Shown here one piece after another: positions 48,964 through 56,296 of a stretch of 64,000 nt of DNA (its first letter is position 1; each line of letters begins with the position of its first letter). The notes beneath the pieces were generated by a model. It had not been told where the DNA came from, searched no databases, and was given only the letters and a program-made list of their open reading frames with translations. This DNA comes from Candidatus Gastranaerophilales bacterium. Lineage in GTDB: Bacteria; Cyanobacteriota; Vampirovibrionia; Gastranaerophilales; Gastranaerophilaceae. Location of the stretch: positions 1-64,000 of the forward strand of contig CALVBW010000009.1 in the NCBI GenBank assembly GCA_944325945.1. The letters run 5' to 3'. The position numbers and the translations under genes are program-made.

Positions 48964-49102
48964 TTTATATAATCTCCAAATTTATCTGCTCACACATGCG
49001 TGATATAGACAGCAAAGCTGCCTTTACCCCACCCCTGAGGTCGCTTGTATCAACTATCTCCGACCTATACTAACATTATAGAGAATAAGTTTTATTTTTC
49101 AA
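48964..49102 (-). promoter_or_regulatory. Promoter and structured leader of the Cys-rich protein gene
   Basis: Minus-strand TTGAAA (49097-49102), 16-bp spacer, TATAAT (49075-49080). The leader of about 105 nt has GGTCG/CGACC (49039-49065), AGGCAGC-TTT-GCTGTCT and CACG/GTGTG hairpins before the ATG. It may be a regulatory leader. It matches no riboswitch I know. Confidence 0.5.
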
Positions 49103-49329
49103 GGGGCAATCATGTTGTTATGAAGATTTGTAACAAGCTGTTCAAACGCTGCCATACAGGCGTTTTTGAGAGGTCAACCACATGCTGAATAAAGCTATAT
49201 CATGTTCTCACGATTTTGAACCATGCAAACCCATGTACTGACATGGTTTTGCATGGTTTATAAAAGTATTAAGAAATGTAAATTATTCCTTAATATTGCT
49301 GCTTTTTAGCCTTACAGGCATGCCAAAAA
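49103..49329. other. Intergenic region with an 18-bp perfect-length hairpin
   Basis: AACCATGCAAACCCATGT (49219-49236) and ACATGGTTTTGCATGGTT (49241-49258) pair with one mismatch around ACTG. A smaller AAACGC/GCGTTT hairpin with a T run is at 49144-49167. No ORF. Possible small RNA; promoter and strand are unresolved. Confidence 0.4.
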
Positions 49330-49884
49330 TCAAAACATAATTGATTTTGCGGCAAGAAAAATTAAAATTATACCGCCTGCAATTTCAAGATATTTATGCG
49401 GGAATTTTTTAAATAAATTTCCGAACCAGAATCCGCATAAAGACATAATAAAAGAAGCAATGCCAATAATTAATGCGGAAGTGATTAATGGTGTGCTTGT
49501 AAAGTTTAAGCCGGCTCCTGAAACAAGAGCATCTATACTTGTTGCAATCCCAAGACTTATAAGGCATTTTAATCCTATGCAGCAAATTTCTTTTTTCCGG
49601 TTTTCAAAAGCCTCTAAAATAAATTTAAGTCCTAAAATAAAAAATATAGCAAAAACAATCCATTTGCTGAAAGGAGCCACAAAGTCATAAATATATTCAG
49701 CTCCTGTATAGCCGATACACGGCATGAACCCTTGGAAAAATCCCATGCTAAAAGCTAATTTTAAAGAATTAACAGTTCTGTTTTTATTAAATACGAGTCC
49801 CTGTGAAAAAGACACAATCAAACAGTCTATACCGAGTGCTATTGCGAGTAAAATTATGTCAATTAAGCTCAATTTCCACCTCAA
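49330..49884 (-). CDS. mntP: Manganese efflux pump, MntP family
   Basis: 184 aa with six membrane helices in two related halves. Helices 1 and 4 carry the paired metal-site motifs ALGIDCLIVSFSQG and GIATSIDALVSGAG (conserved Asp). CGFWFGNLFKKFP matches the MntP/YtaF loop. No Mn riboswitch is seen upstream; the gene overlaps the 3' end of the DUF4127 gene by 26 bp. Confidence 0.82.
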   Translation of the reverse strand: MRWKLSLIDIILLAIALGIDCLIVSFSQGLVFNKNRTVNSLKLAFSMGFFQGFMPCIGYTGAEYIYDFVAPFSKWIVFAIFFILGLKFILEAFENRKKEICCIGLKCLISLGIATSIDALVSGAGLNFTSTPLITSALIIGIASFIMSLCGFWFGNLFKKFPHKYLEIAGGIILIFLAAKSIMF

Positions 49885-51187
49885 ACAATCTGTTCCATGG
49901 AAACTTATATTCTATTTTTTTCTGCAGACCAAGTTTATTAAACACAATTTTTTCAAAATCAAGCATTTTTTCTTTAATTGAATTATTGTCAGGTTTTTGC
50001 TGTCTTACATTTGCCTGATATGCCCAATCGTCAAGAAATCTTATAATTTCAAGTTTTTTAAAGGCAGAATCGTTATATTTTTTTGCAAGATATTTGATTT
50101 TTGCAGCGCAAATTAGGCTGCCGAGCGTATTTGCAGTAGTATTCCAGGCTGAATATCCGTAAAAATTATCATCAAAATCTGTTTTAAAAATTTGTTCCAC
50201 AAATTTATTATCAGCACCGTTTGCAAAACGGATATCGGCAATCATATAGGGTTTAAGAGGAGTTTTCCATATGCTGTTAAATGGTTCAGTATCAACACCC
50301 ATTACAATTTCGCCCTGATGGTTTTTAAAATTGTTGACATACAATAAAATATCCGCATCATTTTCATTTGAAATTTTACAACCGGCAAGTTCAATCTGTC
50401 CTAATACGCTTTTTTCAACCGGAATGTCCTCATAATTCGAGATAAGATTTTTATATTGAGGTTCCAAAAAGACGGGAGCAATTTTTACGTCACCTTTAAT
50501 TGCCCGTGCCAGAAGGGATAAAGGAATCTCATCAGCGCCTGTTTTCACAAATCCTCCGAGTTTTTCCAGAGTTTTTGCCTCCTGAACATTAAAACCGAAT
50601 TCAGCGCAATCATCTTTTGAAAAAACAAGAGTATTAAAAAATCCTTGTTTTTGCCAGTCAAGGTAAATTTTGTTAATCTCAAAATTTCTTTTTCGCGTAC
50701 TCAGATAATCCTCAAGAATTTCGTCAGGGACTTCTTTTTGGCATACTGTGCCGTATTTATCCATACAGTAAGAATAATTGAAGATTTTTTTGCCCCATTT
50801 GTTCCAGTATTCTTTTTCTTCCTCATTTATATTATTGTTTGAGATTCGCATAATGCTTGAAAACGCATAGATTTCAGCATTTTTTTGCGATAAAATTTCT
50901 TTTAATTTTTCAATTCTTGATTTGATTTGTTCAAATTTATCAGGGCATCTTCTGGAAGATATAAGCCCGCCGTAGGCAAGAGTATCAAGTGAAATTATGA
51001 CGGCATCAAGCTCGGGCAGATTTTTGAGCCATTCAAAGAGTTTATCTGTATCTGCATATTTGGTTAAACTGCCGAGTAAGTTTCTGTCGGGCATAAAAAG
51101 TTCAATACTCTCATCAATTGCCGCAATCTGTTCAGGCAGTGTGTAACATACCGGACGATTATCTATTGGTACAAATCCTATTTTCAT
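49859..51187 (-). CDS. DUF4127 family protein
   Basis: 442 aa of a conserved family without assigned function. Recognised by the start MKIGFVPIDNRPVCYTLPEQ, then LDAVIISLDTLAYGGLISSRR and the AWNTTANTLGSLICAAKI segment near residue 350. Cytoplasmic, no signal peptide. Overlaps mntP; metal homeostasis or cell-wall metabolism is only a guess from position. Confidence 0.8.
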   Translation of the reverse strand: MKIGFVPIDNRPVCYTLPEQIAAIDESIELFMPDRNLLGSLTKYADTDKLFEWLKNLPELDAVIISLDTLAYGGLISSRRCPDKFEQIKSRIEKLKEILSQKNAEIYAFSSIMRISNNNINEEEKEYWNKWGKKIFNYSYCMDKYGTVCQKEVPDEILEDYLSTRKRNFEINKIYLDWQKQGFFNTLVFSKDDCAEFGFNVQEAKTLEKLGGFVKTGADEIPLSLLARAIKGDVKIAPVFLEPQYKNLISNYEDIPVEKSVLGQIELAGCKISNENDADILLYVNNFKNHQGEIVMGVDTEPFNSIWKTPLKPYMIADIRFANGADNKFVEQIFKTDFDDNFYGYSAWNTTANTLGSLICAAKIKYLAKKYNDSAFKKLEIIRFLDDWAYQANVRQQKPDNNSIKEKMLDFEKIVFNKLGLQKKIEYKFPWNRLFEVEIELN

Positions 51188-51240
51188 TCTTTTATTATAA
51201 AATATTATATATTTTAGGCAAAAATTTTAACAAATTTTAT

Positions 51241-52266
51241 TTAAAAAACTCTGTTTTTGCTTCCGCCGTTTGTAAAATCCAGAATTCCGTCAAAAGTTTT
51301 TGTCAGGATAAAATCAATAGCATCCTGAGATTCATAGGCTATGTGCGGAGTTATGAAAACATTTGGCATTTGAATTAAGTCTTGAATAATTTTTGAATTG
51401 GAAAGGCATTCCAGTGACGATTTTTCCATATTGTCGGAAAATTTTTCACAGTTTGGATTGTATTTGCAGGCAACAACATCAAGAGCTGCGCCGAGGATTT
51501 TACCTTTTTCCAGATTTTCTTTTAAGTATTTTGTATCAACAAGTTCACCTCTTGCAACGTTTATAAAATAGGAATTTTGTTTCATCAGGTCAAATTCATG
51601 TTTTGAAAACATATGGTAATTGTCGCCGGTATAGGGTACGTGAAGAGTTATCACATCTGAATTTCGGATTAAAAAATCCAGAGTTGTAAAATTAACATTG
51701 TATTTTTTTTCAAGTTCTGTTTTTTCAATTAAATCATAGGCGAGTATTTTCATTCCGAAGGCATGGGCAAGTTTGCATACAGCAGCACCAATTGCACCGG
51801 TTCCGACGACACCGAGGGTTAGTTTTTCCAGATCACGTCCGACAAACGAAACTTCTTTAAAAATATCTTCTTTGACGCTTATAACGGATTTAAAAATATT
51901 TCTTACAATCCCGATAATCAAACCCATTGTGAATTCAGCAACGGCAGTTTCACCGTAATTTTGGACGTTCAAAAGGGCGATGTTTCTTTGCTGGCATGCT
52001 TTTTTGTTTATATTGTCATAGCCTGTTGAGCGCATTGCAATTACGCGTAAATTTTTGAATTTGTCCAATACTTCTTGCGTAATAACTGAATTAATAAACA
52101 GACTTATGATGGAGGTCTGCTCTAAATCCTCTTTTGATAATTCATTGACAGTATTTTCGTTTAGACTGAAATCAAAGAATTTTATATCATAATTGTCTAA
52201 TTTATTCCGGCCGAAAAAATCGTGTTCGGTTGTCCTGTATTCAAAAACTAACATTTTTATTGCCAT
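51241..52266 (-). CDS. D-2-hydroxyacid dehydrogenase (D-lactate dehydrogenase-like)
   Basis: 341 aa. NAD-binding VVGTGAIGAAVCKLAHAFGMKILAYD (GxGxxG), catalytic Arg in NVARGELVD, Glu in LEKGKILGAALDVV-equivalent spacing and His in ITPHIAYES. The pattern DNINKKACQQRNIALLNVQNY fits the fermentative D-LDH group, so it may reduce pyruvate to D-lactate. ATG 52266 is chosen because GGAGG lies 6 nt upstream; the frame is open to 52278. Confidence 0.85.
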   Translation of the reverse strand: MAIKMLVFEYRTTEHDFFGRNKLDNYDIKFFDFSLNENTVNELSKEDLEQTSIISLFINSVITQEVLDKFKNLRVIAMRSTGYDNINKKACQQRNIALLNVQNYGETAVAEFTMGLIIGIVRNIFKSVISVKEDIFKEVSFVGRDLEKLTLGVVGTGAIGAAVCKLAHAFGMKILAYDLIEKTELEKKYNVNFTTLDFLIRNSDVITLHVPYTGDNYHMFSKHEFDLMKQNSYFINVARGELVDTKYLKENLEKGKILGAALDVVACKYNPNCEKFSDNMEKSSLECLSNSKIIQDLIQMPNVFITPHIAYESQDAIDFILTKTFDGILDFTNGGSKNRVF

Positions 52267-52407
52267 AATTGCCTCCATAAAATATTATTTGACAATAAAA
52301 AATTAAATCTATTAATCAAAAGTGTATAATTCCGGATAATTTTATTCTACTTTGAGAGAATGAAACTATGTGAAAAAAAGTTTATCTTGATTATGAAAGG
52401 AGTTTCT

Positions 52408-52887
52408 ATGAAACACGATATAATAATCCGTGAACCTGATTTGTATTTTGACAGTATTCATCAGGAATTAAATAACTTTTTAAGAGATACGCTTTTAAGC
52501 AGCCATTTTGCAAATCCGTTGAACATAAAGAAAAATTCTATATGGCGTCCGGCAATAGAGGTCAAACAGAATAAAGAAAATTATACGGTTAAAGTTCAGC
52601 TTCCCGGTATAAACAAGGATGATATAGAAATTGAAATTGACAACGATTTTATGACAATAACCGCCGAAATTCAGGAGGAAAAAGAAGAAAAAGAAGAATC
52701 CGAAAAAAATGCCAAATATCATACAAGTGAATTTCGTTACGGTAAATATCAAAGAACAATTTCATTTGATCAGCCTGTAAAAGGCGCTGATGCGACCGCT
52801 AAATACAAAAACGGTGTTTTAAAAATAACAATTCCCAAACAAAATACCGAAGATTACAAACCCCGAAAAATAGAAATTCAAGAATAA
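52408..52887 (+). CDS. Hsp20-family small heat-shock protein
   Basis: 159 aa, alpha-crystallin domain holdase. The domain runs from WRPAIEVKQNKENYTVKVQLPGINKDDIEIEI to the signature YKNGVLKITIPK. The C-terminal IxI-like PRKIEIQE oligomerisation tail is present. AAAGGAG precedes ATG 52408; the frame is open from 52360. A Glu/Lys-rich loop (EEKEEKEESEK) is inserted between strands. Followed immediately by a structured RNA. Confidence 0.9.
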   Translation: MKHDIIIREPDLYFDSIHQELNNFLRDTLLSSHFANPLNIKKNSIWRPAIEVKQNKENYTVKVQLPGINKDDIEIEIDNDFMTITAEIQEEKEEKEESEKNAKYHTSEFRYGKYQRTISFDQPVKGADATAKYKNGVLKITIPKQNTEDYKPRKIEIQE

Positions 52888-52888
52888 A

Positions 52889-53076
52889 ACGGTGTCGGAC
52901 CCGAATCAATCCCGGATTTGCTGGGACATGCAATTATGCGCGGCGGCTGCCTCGCGGGAAAAACTCTCTAAAGAGTAAATCTTTCGACAGGCAGCTTAAA
53001 TGACACCGTAGAGGGGCACAGCATGATCCCCTCGTAATAAGAGAGTGCGGTACGGCGAGTATCGCGCTCTTTTTTA
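52889..53076 (+). ncRNA. Orphan structured RNA of about 188 nt with terminator
   Basis: The long-range stem CGGTGTC (52890-52896)/GACACCG (53002-53008) encloses a GCTGCC/GGCAGC stem capped by ACTCT-CTAA-AGAGT, plus smaller hairpins. Then comes GAGGGG/CCCCTC and the terminator AGAGTGCG/CGCGCTCT followed by TTTTTT (53042-53075). Far richer in GC than its surroundings, with no ORF. It does not show the conserved cores of tmRNA, RNase P, SRP or 6S RNA. It could be an independent RNA or a processed 3' end of the hsp20 transcript. Confidence 0.65.
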
Positions 53077-54024
53077 TTAACTTTCTATTAATAAACTTGC
53101 ACCGATGACGCCTGCAGTGTTGCCTAATTTGGCCGGAACAATCTCAACGGCAGATCCTGCAACAACCATGGCGCGTTTTTTAATGGTTTCTTTTATCGGG
53201 TCAAGTAAAATATCTCCCGCATCGGCAACGCCGCCGCCTATAATGATTTTTTCGGGGTTAAGAAGATTTACAACGCTTGAAAGTCCAAAGCCTATGTATT
53301 CACCAATACGTGCAAAAATTCTTTTTGCAACGGGGTCACCCTGTTTTGCCGCTTCCGCAACAATAAACGGTGTAATTTCGCCGCCTGATGCAAGTTCGCG
53401 GAATTTTGTTGATTTACCGCCCATAATATATTCTTCAGCCATTGCAACAATAGACGGGCCTGATGCAAAAGCTTCAAGACACCCGTGGTCGCCGCAGCCG
53501 CAAAGAGGACCTTCATGCATTTGAAGTTTTATATGACCGAGTTCGCCTGCTGCATTTGAGGCGCCGCGTACAAGTTTCCCGTTAATTACAATACCTGAAC
53601 CTATCCCTGTTCCGACAGTCATGCAGATGAAGTTTTCACAACCCTTTCCAGCACCGAAATTCAATTCACCAAGGGCAGCACAGTGAACGTCATTATCAAT
53701 TCTTGTCGGGATTTTGAATTCATCTTCAATGATTTTTGCAATCGGAATATTAACCCAGCCCGGGATATTCGGAGCAAGCCTTACAATACCGTTTTTGTAG
53801 TCGATTTGACCCGGAAAATCAAAGCCGATACCTTCAATACCGGTAACTTTTGTCTCGGACATCAAATCTCTGATTGCCTGTTTAATATTGTTTACCGTAT
53901 ATTCATAGCCCATTTCCGCACGGGTGGGTACTGAATTTGAATATAAAATGCTTCCTTTATCGTCAACAAGTGCGATTTTAACATTAGTTCCGCCGACATC
54001 TATTCCTATTCTGTTCTTTGTCAT
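53077..54024 (-). CDS. ROK-family sugar kinase (glucokinase-like)
   Basis: 315 aa. N-terminal phosphate loop GIDVGGTNVKIALVD, IDNDVHCAALGE (catalytic Asp), MTVGTGIGSGIVINGKL, and the ROK zinc site GHIKLQMHEGPLCGCGDHGCLEAFASG. It lacks the NagC/XylR DNA-binding domain, so it is an enzyme. It phosphorylates glucose or a related hexose to feed glycolysis. Its end abuts the RNA terminator on the other strand. Confidence 0.9.
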   Translation of the reverse strand: MTKNRIGIDVGGTNVKIALVDDKGSILYSNSVPTRAEMGYEYTVNNIKQAIRDLMSETKVTGIEGIGFDFPGQIDYKNGIVRLAPNIPGWVNIPIAKIIEDEFKIPTRIDNDVHCAALGELNFGAGKGCENFICMTVGTGIGSGIVINGKLVRGASNAAGELGHIKLQMHEGPLCGCGDHGCLEAFASGPSIVAMAEEYIMGGKSTKFRELASGGEITPFIVAEAAKQGDPVAKRIFARIGEYIGFGLSSVVNLLNPEKIIIGGGVADAGDILLDPIKETIKKRAMVVAGSAVEIVPAKLGNTAGVIGASLLIES

Positions 54025-54115
54025 AATTCCCTCTTAAAAATTGTATATTTCTATTTTACGACAAAAATGGAAATATGGTAGATATGAAATGGGCAGGATA
54101 TGCAACTTGCAGTTT

Positions 54116-55054
54116 TTACCTTGATGAAAATAGTCTGTCTAACATGGCTGTTGTTGAATATCCGCCTTCTTCTTCCAGCATACAGCCGCCAGGACGGAAT
54201 TTATAGTTATTATTTTGAAAATTTATTGTAAATACAAATAAATCATGTCCCCATTTGTTAGGTTTATTCATTCCATTCACATCAACTGTAATTATATGGT
54301 TGTATTTGTAATCTTCGTTATAAAAGAATAAAATTGTTCCGTCGGATAAAACATAAACTTTTTTGTTATTTAAAATTTCAGACTGGTTAAAGCTTCCGCA
54401 ATTTCGATTTGCGTAATCCTGCCAGTAATCTTCGTCATAATCTTCATCATTTTTATGTTTATCTTTCACCACTGTGTCAAAACCGTTATATTCAGGAATA
54501 CAACCATTTTCAAATGCTTTGTTATCACATATTTTGGAAACTTTTAGTGACCCTATAAATTTTTCTTTAAATTCATCGCATTCATCAAAAACAAAACCTG
54601 AGTTAGCCCCTAATGAATAACATTTTGGTGTATAACCAATGTCTCCTTGTACTTTTAACAAGTTTTGGTTAAGCATTGCATAAGTTTTTTTAAACTGGTT
54701 ATCTAATGCTTTTTGTTGAAAATTACTAATCAAAGTCGGAATAGTCATAGCAGCAACAACGCCGATTATGGCGAGGGTGATAAGCACCTCGGCTAAGGTA
54801 AAGGCGGCTTTTTTAGAAGATACTAAGTTACTAAGGCAGTAAGGCACTAAGAATTTTCTGTGAGCTTCGCTCACGGTTTTGTCACAGCCTTGCCCCTCTC
54901 TCTTTATCCCTCTCCCCAAGGGGCGAGGGAAGGTATTTCTGTCATGCTGAACTTGTTTCAGCATCTCATTAACTTTTTGCGATCCTTCGGCTAAAGCCTT
55001 AGAATGACCTGTAAAATTCCAAAAAGCCCTAATGTGTTGTTGTGCCTCAGGCAC
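54116..55054 (-). CDS. Type IV pilin-like protein 1 with long repeat-derived leader
   Basis: The frame reaches the pilin core only at residue 81: KKAAFTLAEVLITLAIIGVVAAMTIPTLIS, a prepilin-type signal and hydrophobic helix (Phe+1, Glu+5). A Cys-rich globular domain of about 200 residues follows. Residues 1-80 are unlike any pilin and come from repeats (SQKVNEMLKQVQHDRN, a GC-rich palindrome, and the block shared with pilin 2). No ribosome site lies near the pilin core. The nearest strong start is at 55151, separated by a G11 tract that puts it out of frame. Confidence 0.7.
   Translation of the reverse strand: MPEAQQHIRAFWNFTGHSKALAEGSQKVNEMLKQVQHDRNTFPRPLGRGIKREGQGCDKTVSEAHRKFLVPYCLSNLVSSKKAAFTLAEVLITLAIIGVVAAMTIPTLISNFQQKALDNQFKKTYAMLNQNLLKVQGDIGYTPKCYSLGANSGFVFDECDEFKEKFIGSLKVSKICDNKAFENGCIPEYNGFDTVVKDKHKNDEDYDEDYWQDYANRNCGSFNQSEILNNKKVYVLSDGTILFFYNEDYKYNHIITVDVNGMNKPNKWGHDLFVFTINFQNNNYKFRPGGCMLEEEGGYSTTAMLDRLFSSR
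54773..54866 (-). repeat. 94-bp block identical in both pilin genes (copy 1)
   Basis: Identical to 60631-60724. Encodes SEAHRKFLVPYCLSNLVSSK-type sequence plus the start of the pilin helix. It contains imperfect tandem CTTAGTA-like units (minus strand). Confidence 0.9.
54893..54929. repeat. GC-rich palindromic repeat in pilin 1 leader
   Basis: CCCTCTCCCC-AA-GGGGCGAGGG preceded by CCCCTCTCTC, read in frame in the pilin leader as PRPLGRGIKREGQG. Related to 19885-19905 and more distantly to the ends of the ispE element. Confidence 0.55.
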
Positions 55055-55097
55055 CTCAGGATTACCTGAAAAAGAGTAGTGTCCGGAGGTTAAGCTA

Positions 55098-55151
55098 CTA
55101 CTGCCCCCCCCCCCTGAGTGAAAAGTAGTCGTGATGCGTATTTGCGCCCAT
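55098..55151 (-). CDS. Out-of-frame start of pilin 1, broken at a G11 tract
   Basis: TTGGAGG sits 7 nt before ATG 55151, a very good start. The peptide MGANTHHDYFSLRGGGQ stops at once because the run of 11 G (55104-55114, minus strand) leaves the wrong frame. With 10 or 13 G the frame would join the pilin frame at 55054 with no stop. The likely purpose is on/off switching of pilin 1 by slippage. Confidence 0.6.
   Translation of the reverse strand: MGANTHHDYFSLRGGGQ
55104..55114 (-). repeat. Homopolymeric G11 tract (minus strand)
   Basis: Eleven consecutive G on the coding strand, in a genome of about one third GC, between the ribosome site/ATG and the pilin frame. Confidence 0.9.
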
Positions 55152-55226
55152 TTTTAAACCTCCAATATATTTTTAACCTTTTTATTATACCAGTTTTTAA
55201 TATTTTTAGCAAGCAATGCTTATATA

Positions 55227-55979
55227 TTAAAGTATATTTTCTAATCCGTAAATAAAATCATTGTGCTTAAAAACATGTTCCGTTGCCATTAAAATTCCCG
55301 GCATGTAACATTTTCTGTCGGTGGAATCGTGTCTGATGGAAAGAGTTTGCCCCATTGAACCGAAAAGAACCTCTTGTGACGCCATAAATCCGGGCATTCT
55401 GACTGAATGTATATGGATGTCGGAATAAGATTTTCCTCCTCTGGCACCTTGAATTGTTTCGGTTTCAGGACAGTTGCCTGCGGTGAAATTTTCTTTTGCT
55501 TTTGACATCATTAATGCTGTTTTTATTGCCGTGCCTGATGGGGCATCTTTTTTCTGGTTGTGGTGAAGTTCAATAATTTCCGCATTGTCAAAGTATTTTG
55601 CGCAAAGTTCAGCGCATTTCATCATCAAAACCGCACCCGTTGAAAAATTCGGCGCAATAAAACAGCCTGTATTATTTTCTTTGGAGAGTTTTTCAAGCTC
55701 GTTGATTTGTTCGTCAGTTAATCCCGTTGTGCCGATTACGATTTTTTTCTTGTGCGTAAGACAGTATTTTGCATTTTCATAGATTGATTTCGGCTGGGTA
55801 AAATCAATTACGACGTCAATTTCGCAATTTTTTGAAGCCTCTTCAATTGATTGGAAAACACCTTCCGCTGACGTTATATCAATTTGTGCGGCAAGTTCTG
55901 TTGCAGGATGTTCTTTAACTGCATTTACAACTTCTTTGCCCATTTTTCCTAAAGCTCCGCATACTGCAACTTTTATCAT
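55227..55979 (-). CDS. dapB: 4-hydroxy-tetrahydrodipicolinate reductase
   Basis: 250 aa, lysine/diaminopimelate pathway, therefore peptidoglycan precursor supply. It has VAVCGALGKMGKEVV (NAD(P)H loop), DVVIDFTQP, VIGTTGLT, IIELHHNQKKDAPSGTAI (catalytic His pair and Lys) and GARGGKSYSDIHIHSVRMPG. Full length. Confidence 0.95.
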   Translation of the reverse strand: MIKVAVCGALGKMGKEVVNAVKEHPATELAAQIDITSAEGVFQSIEEASKNCEIDVVIDFTQPKSIYENAKYCLTHKKKIVIGTTGLTDEQINELEKLSKENNTGCFIAPNFSTGAVLMMKCAELCAKYFDNAEIIELHHNQKKDAPSGTAIKTALMMSKAKENFTAGNCPETETIQGARGGKSYSDIHIHSVRMPGFMASQEVLFGSMGQTLSIRHDSTDRKCYMPGILMATEHVFKHNDFIYGLENIL

Positions 55980-56062
55980 AATTTCTCTCCTTTTGTCATT
56001 TTATTTTAGCATAAAACAAAAAATTTGTGTTATTATAATTTTATTAGTTAAGGAGGAAAATT

Positions 56063-56296
56063 ATGGCAGACGCAAAAAATTTGGCAGTTATTGAGAGAAG
56101 CGAAACAGAGCAGTTACAGATTTCTATCAGTGAATATAAAGGCAAAAGCTACCTTAATATGAGAATATTCTATACAACCGACGGCGGTGCAAGCTGGCTT
56201 CCGACCAAAAAAGGCGTAACCTTTACTCCCGATCAGCTTGATCTTTTGGAAGAGGCTATACAGGAAGCAAGAAAAGAATTTATGGCTGAGGAATAA
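56063..56296 (+). CDS. PC4/p15-like single-stranded nucleic-acid-binding protein
   Basis: 77 aa, matching the PC4 (Sub1) fold: strands ISISEYKGKSYLNMRIFY and SWLPTKKGVTFTPDQLDLLEEAIQEA. Bacterial homologues bind single-stranded DNA and RNA and may coordinate transcription and repair. AAGGAGG precedes the ATG. Its stop overlaps priA, so it is co-expressed with a replication-restart helicase, consistent with an ssDNA role. Confidence 0.8.
   Translation: MADAKNLAVIERSETEQLQISISEYKGKSYLNMRIFYTTDGGASWLPTKKGVTFTPDQLDLLEEAIQEARKEFMAEE

Noticed and set aside
52889-53076. tmRNA, 6S, SRP or RNase P RNA
   Set aside because: The sequence lacks the tmRNA tag and tRNA-like ends, the SRP GGAAGGAAGCAGC-type loop and the RNase P cores, and its multibranch shape does not fit 6S.
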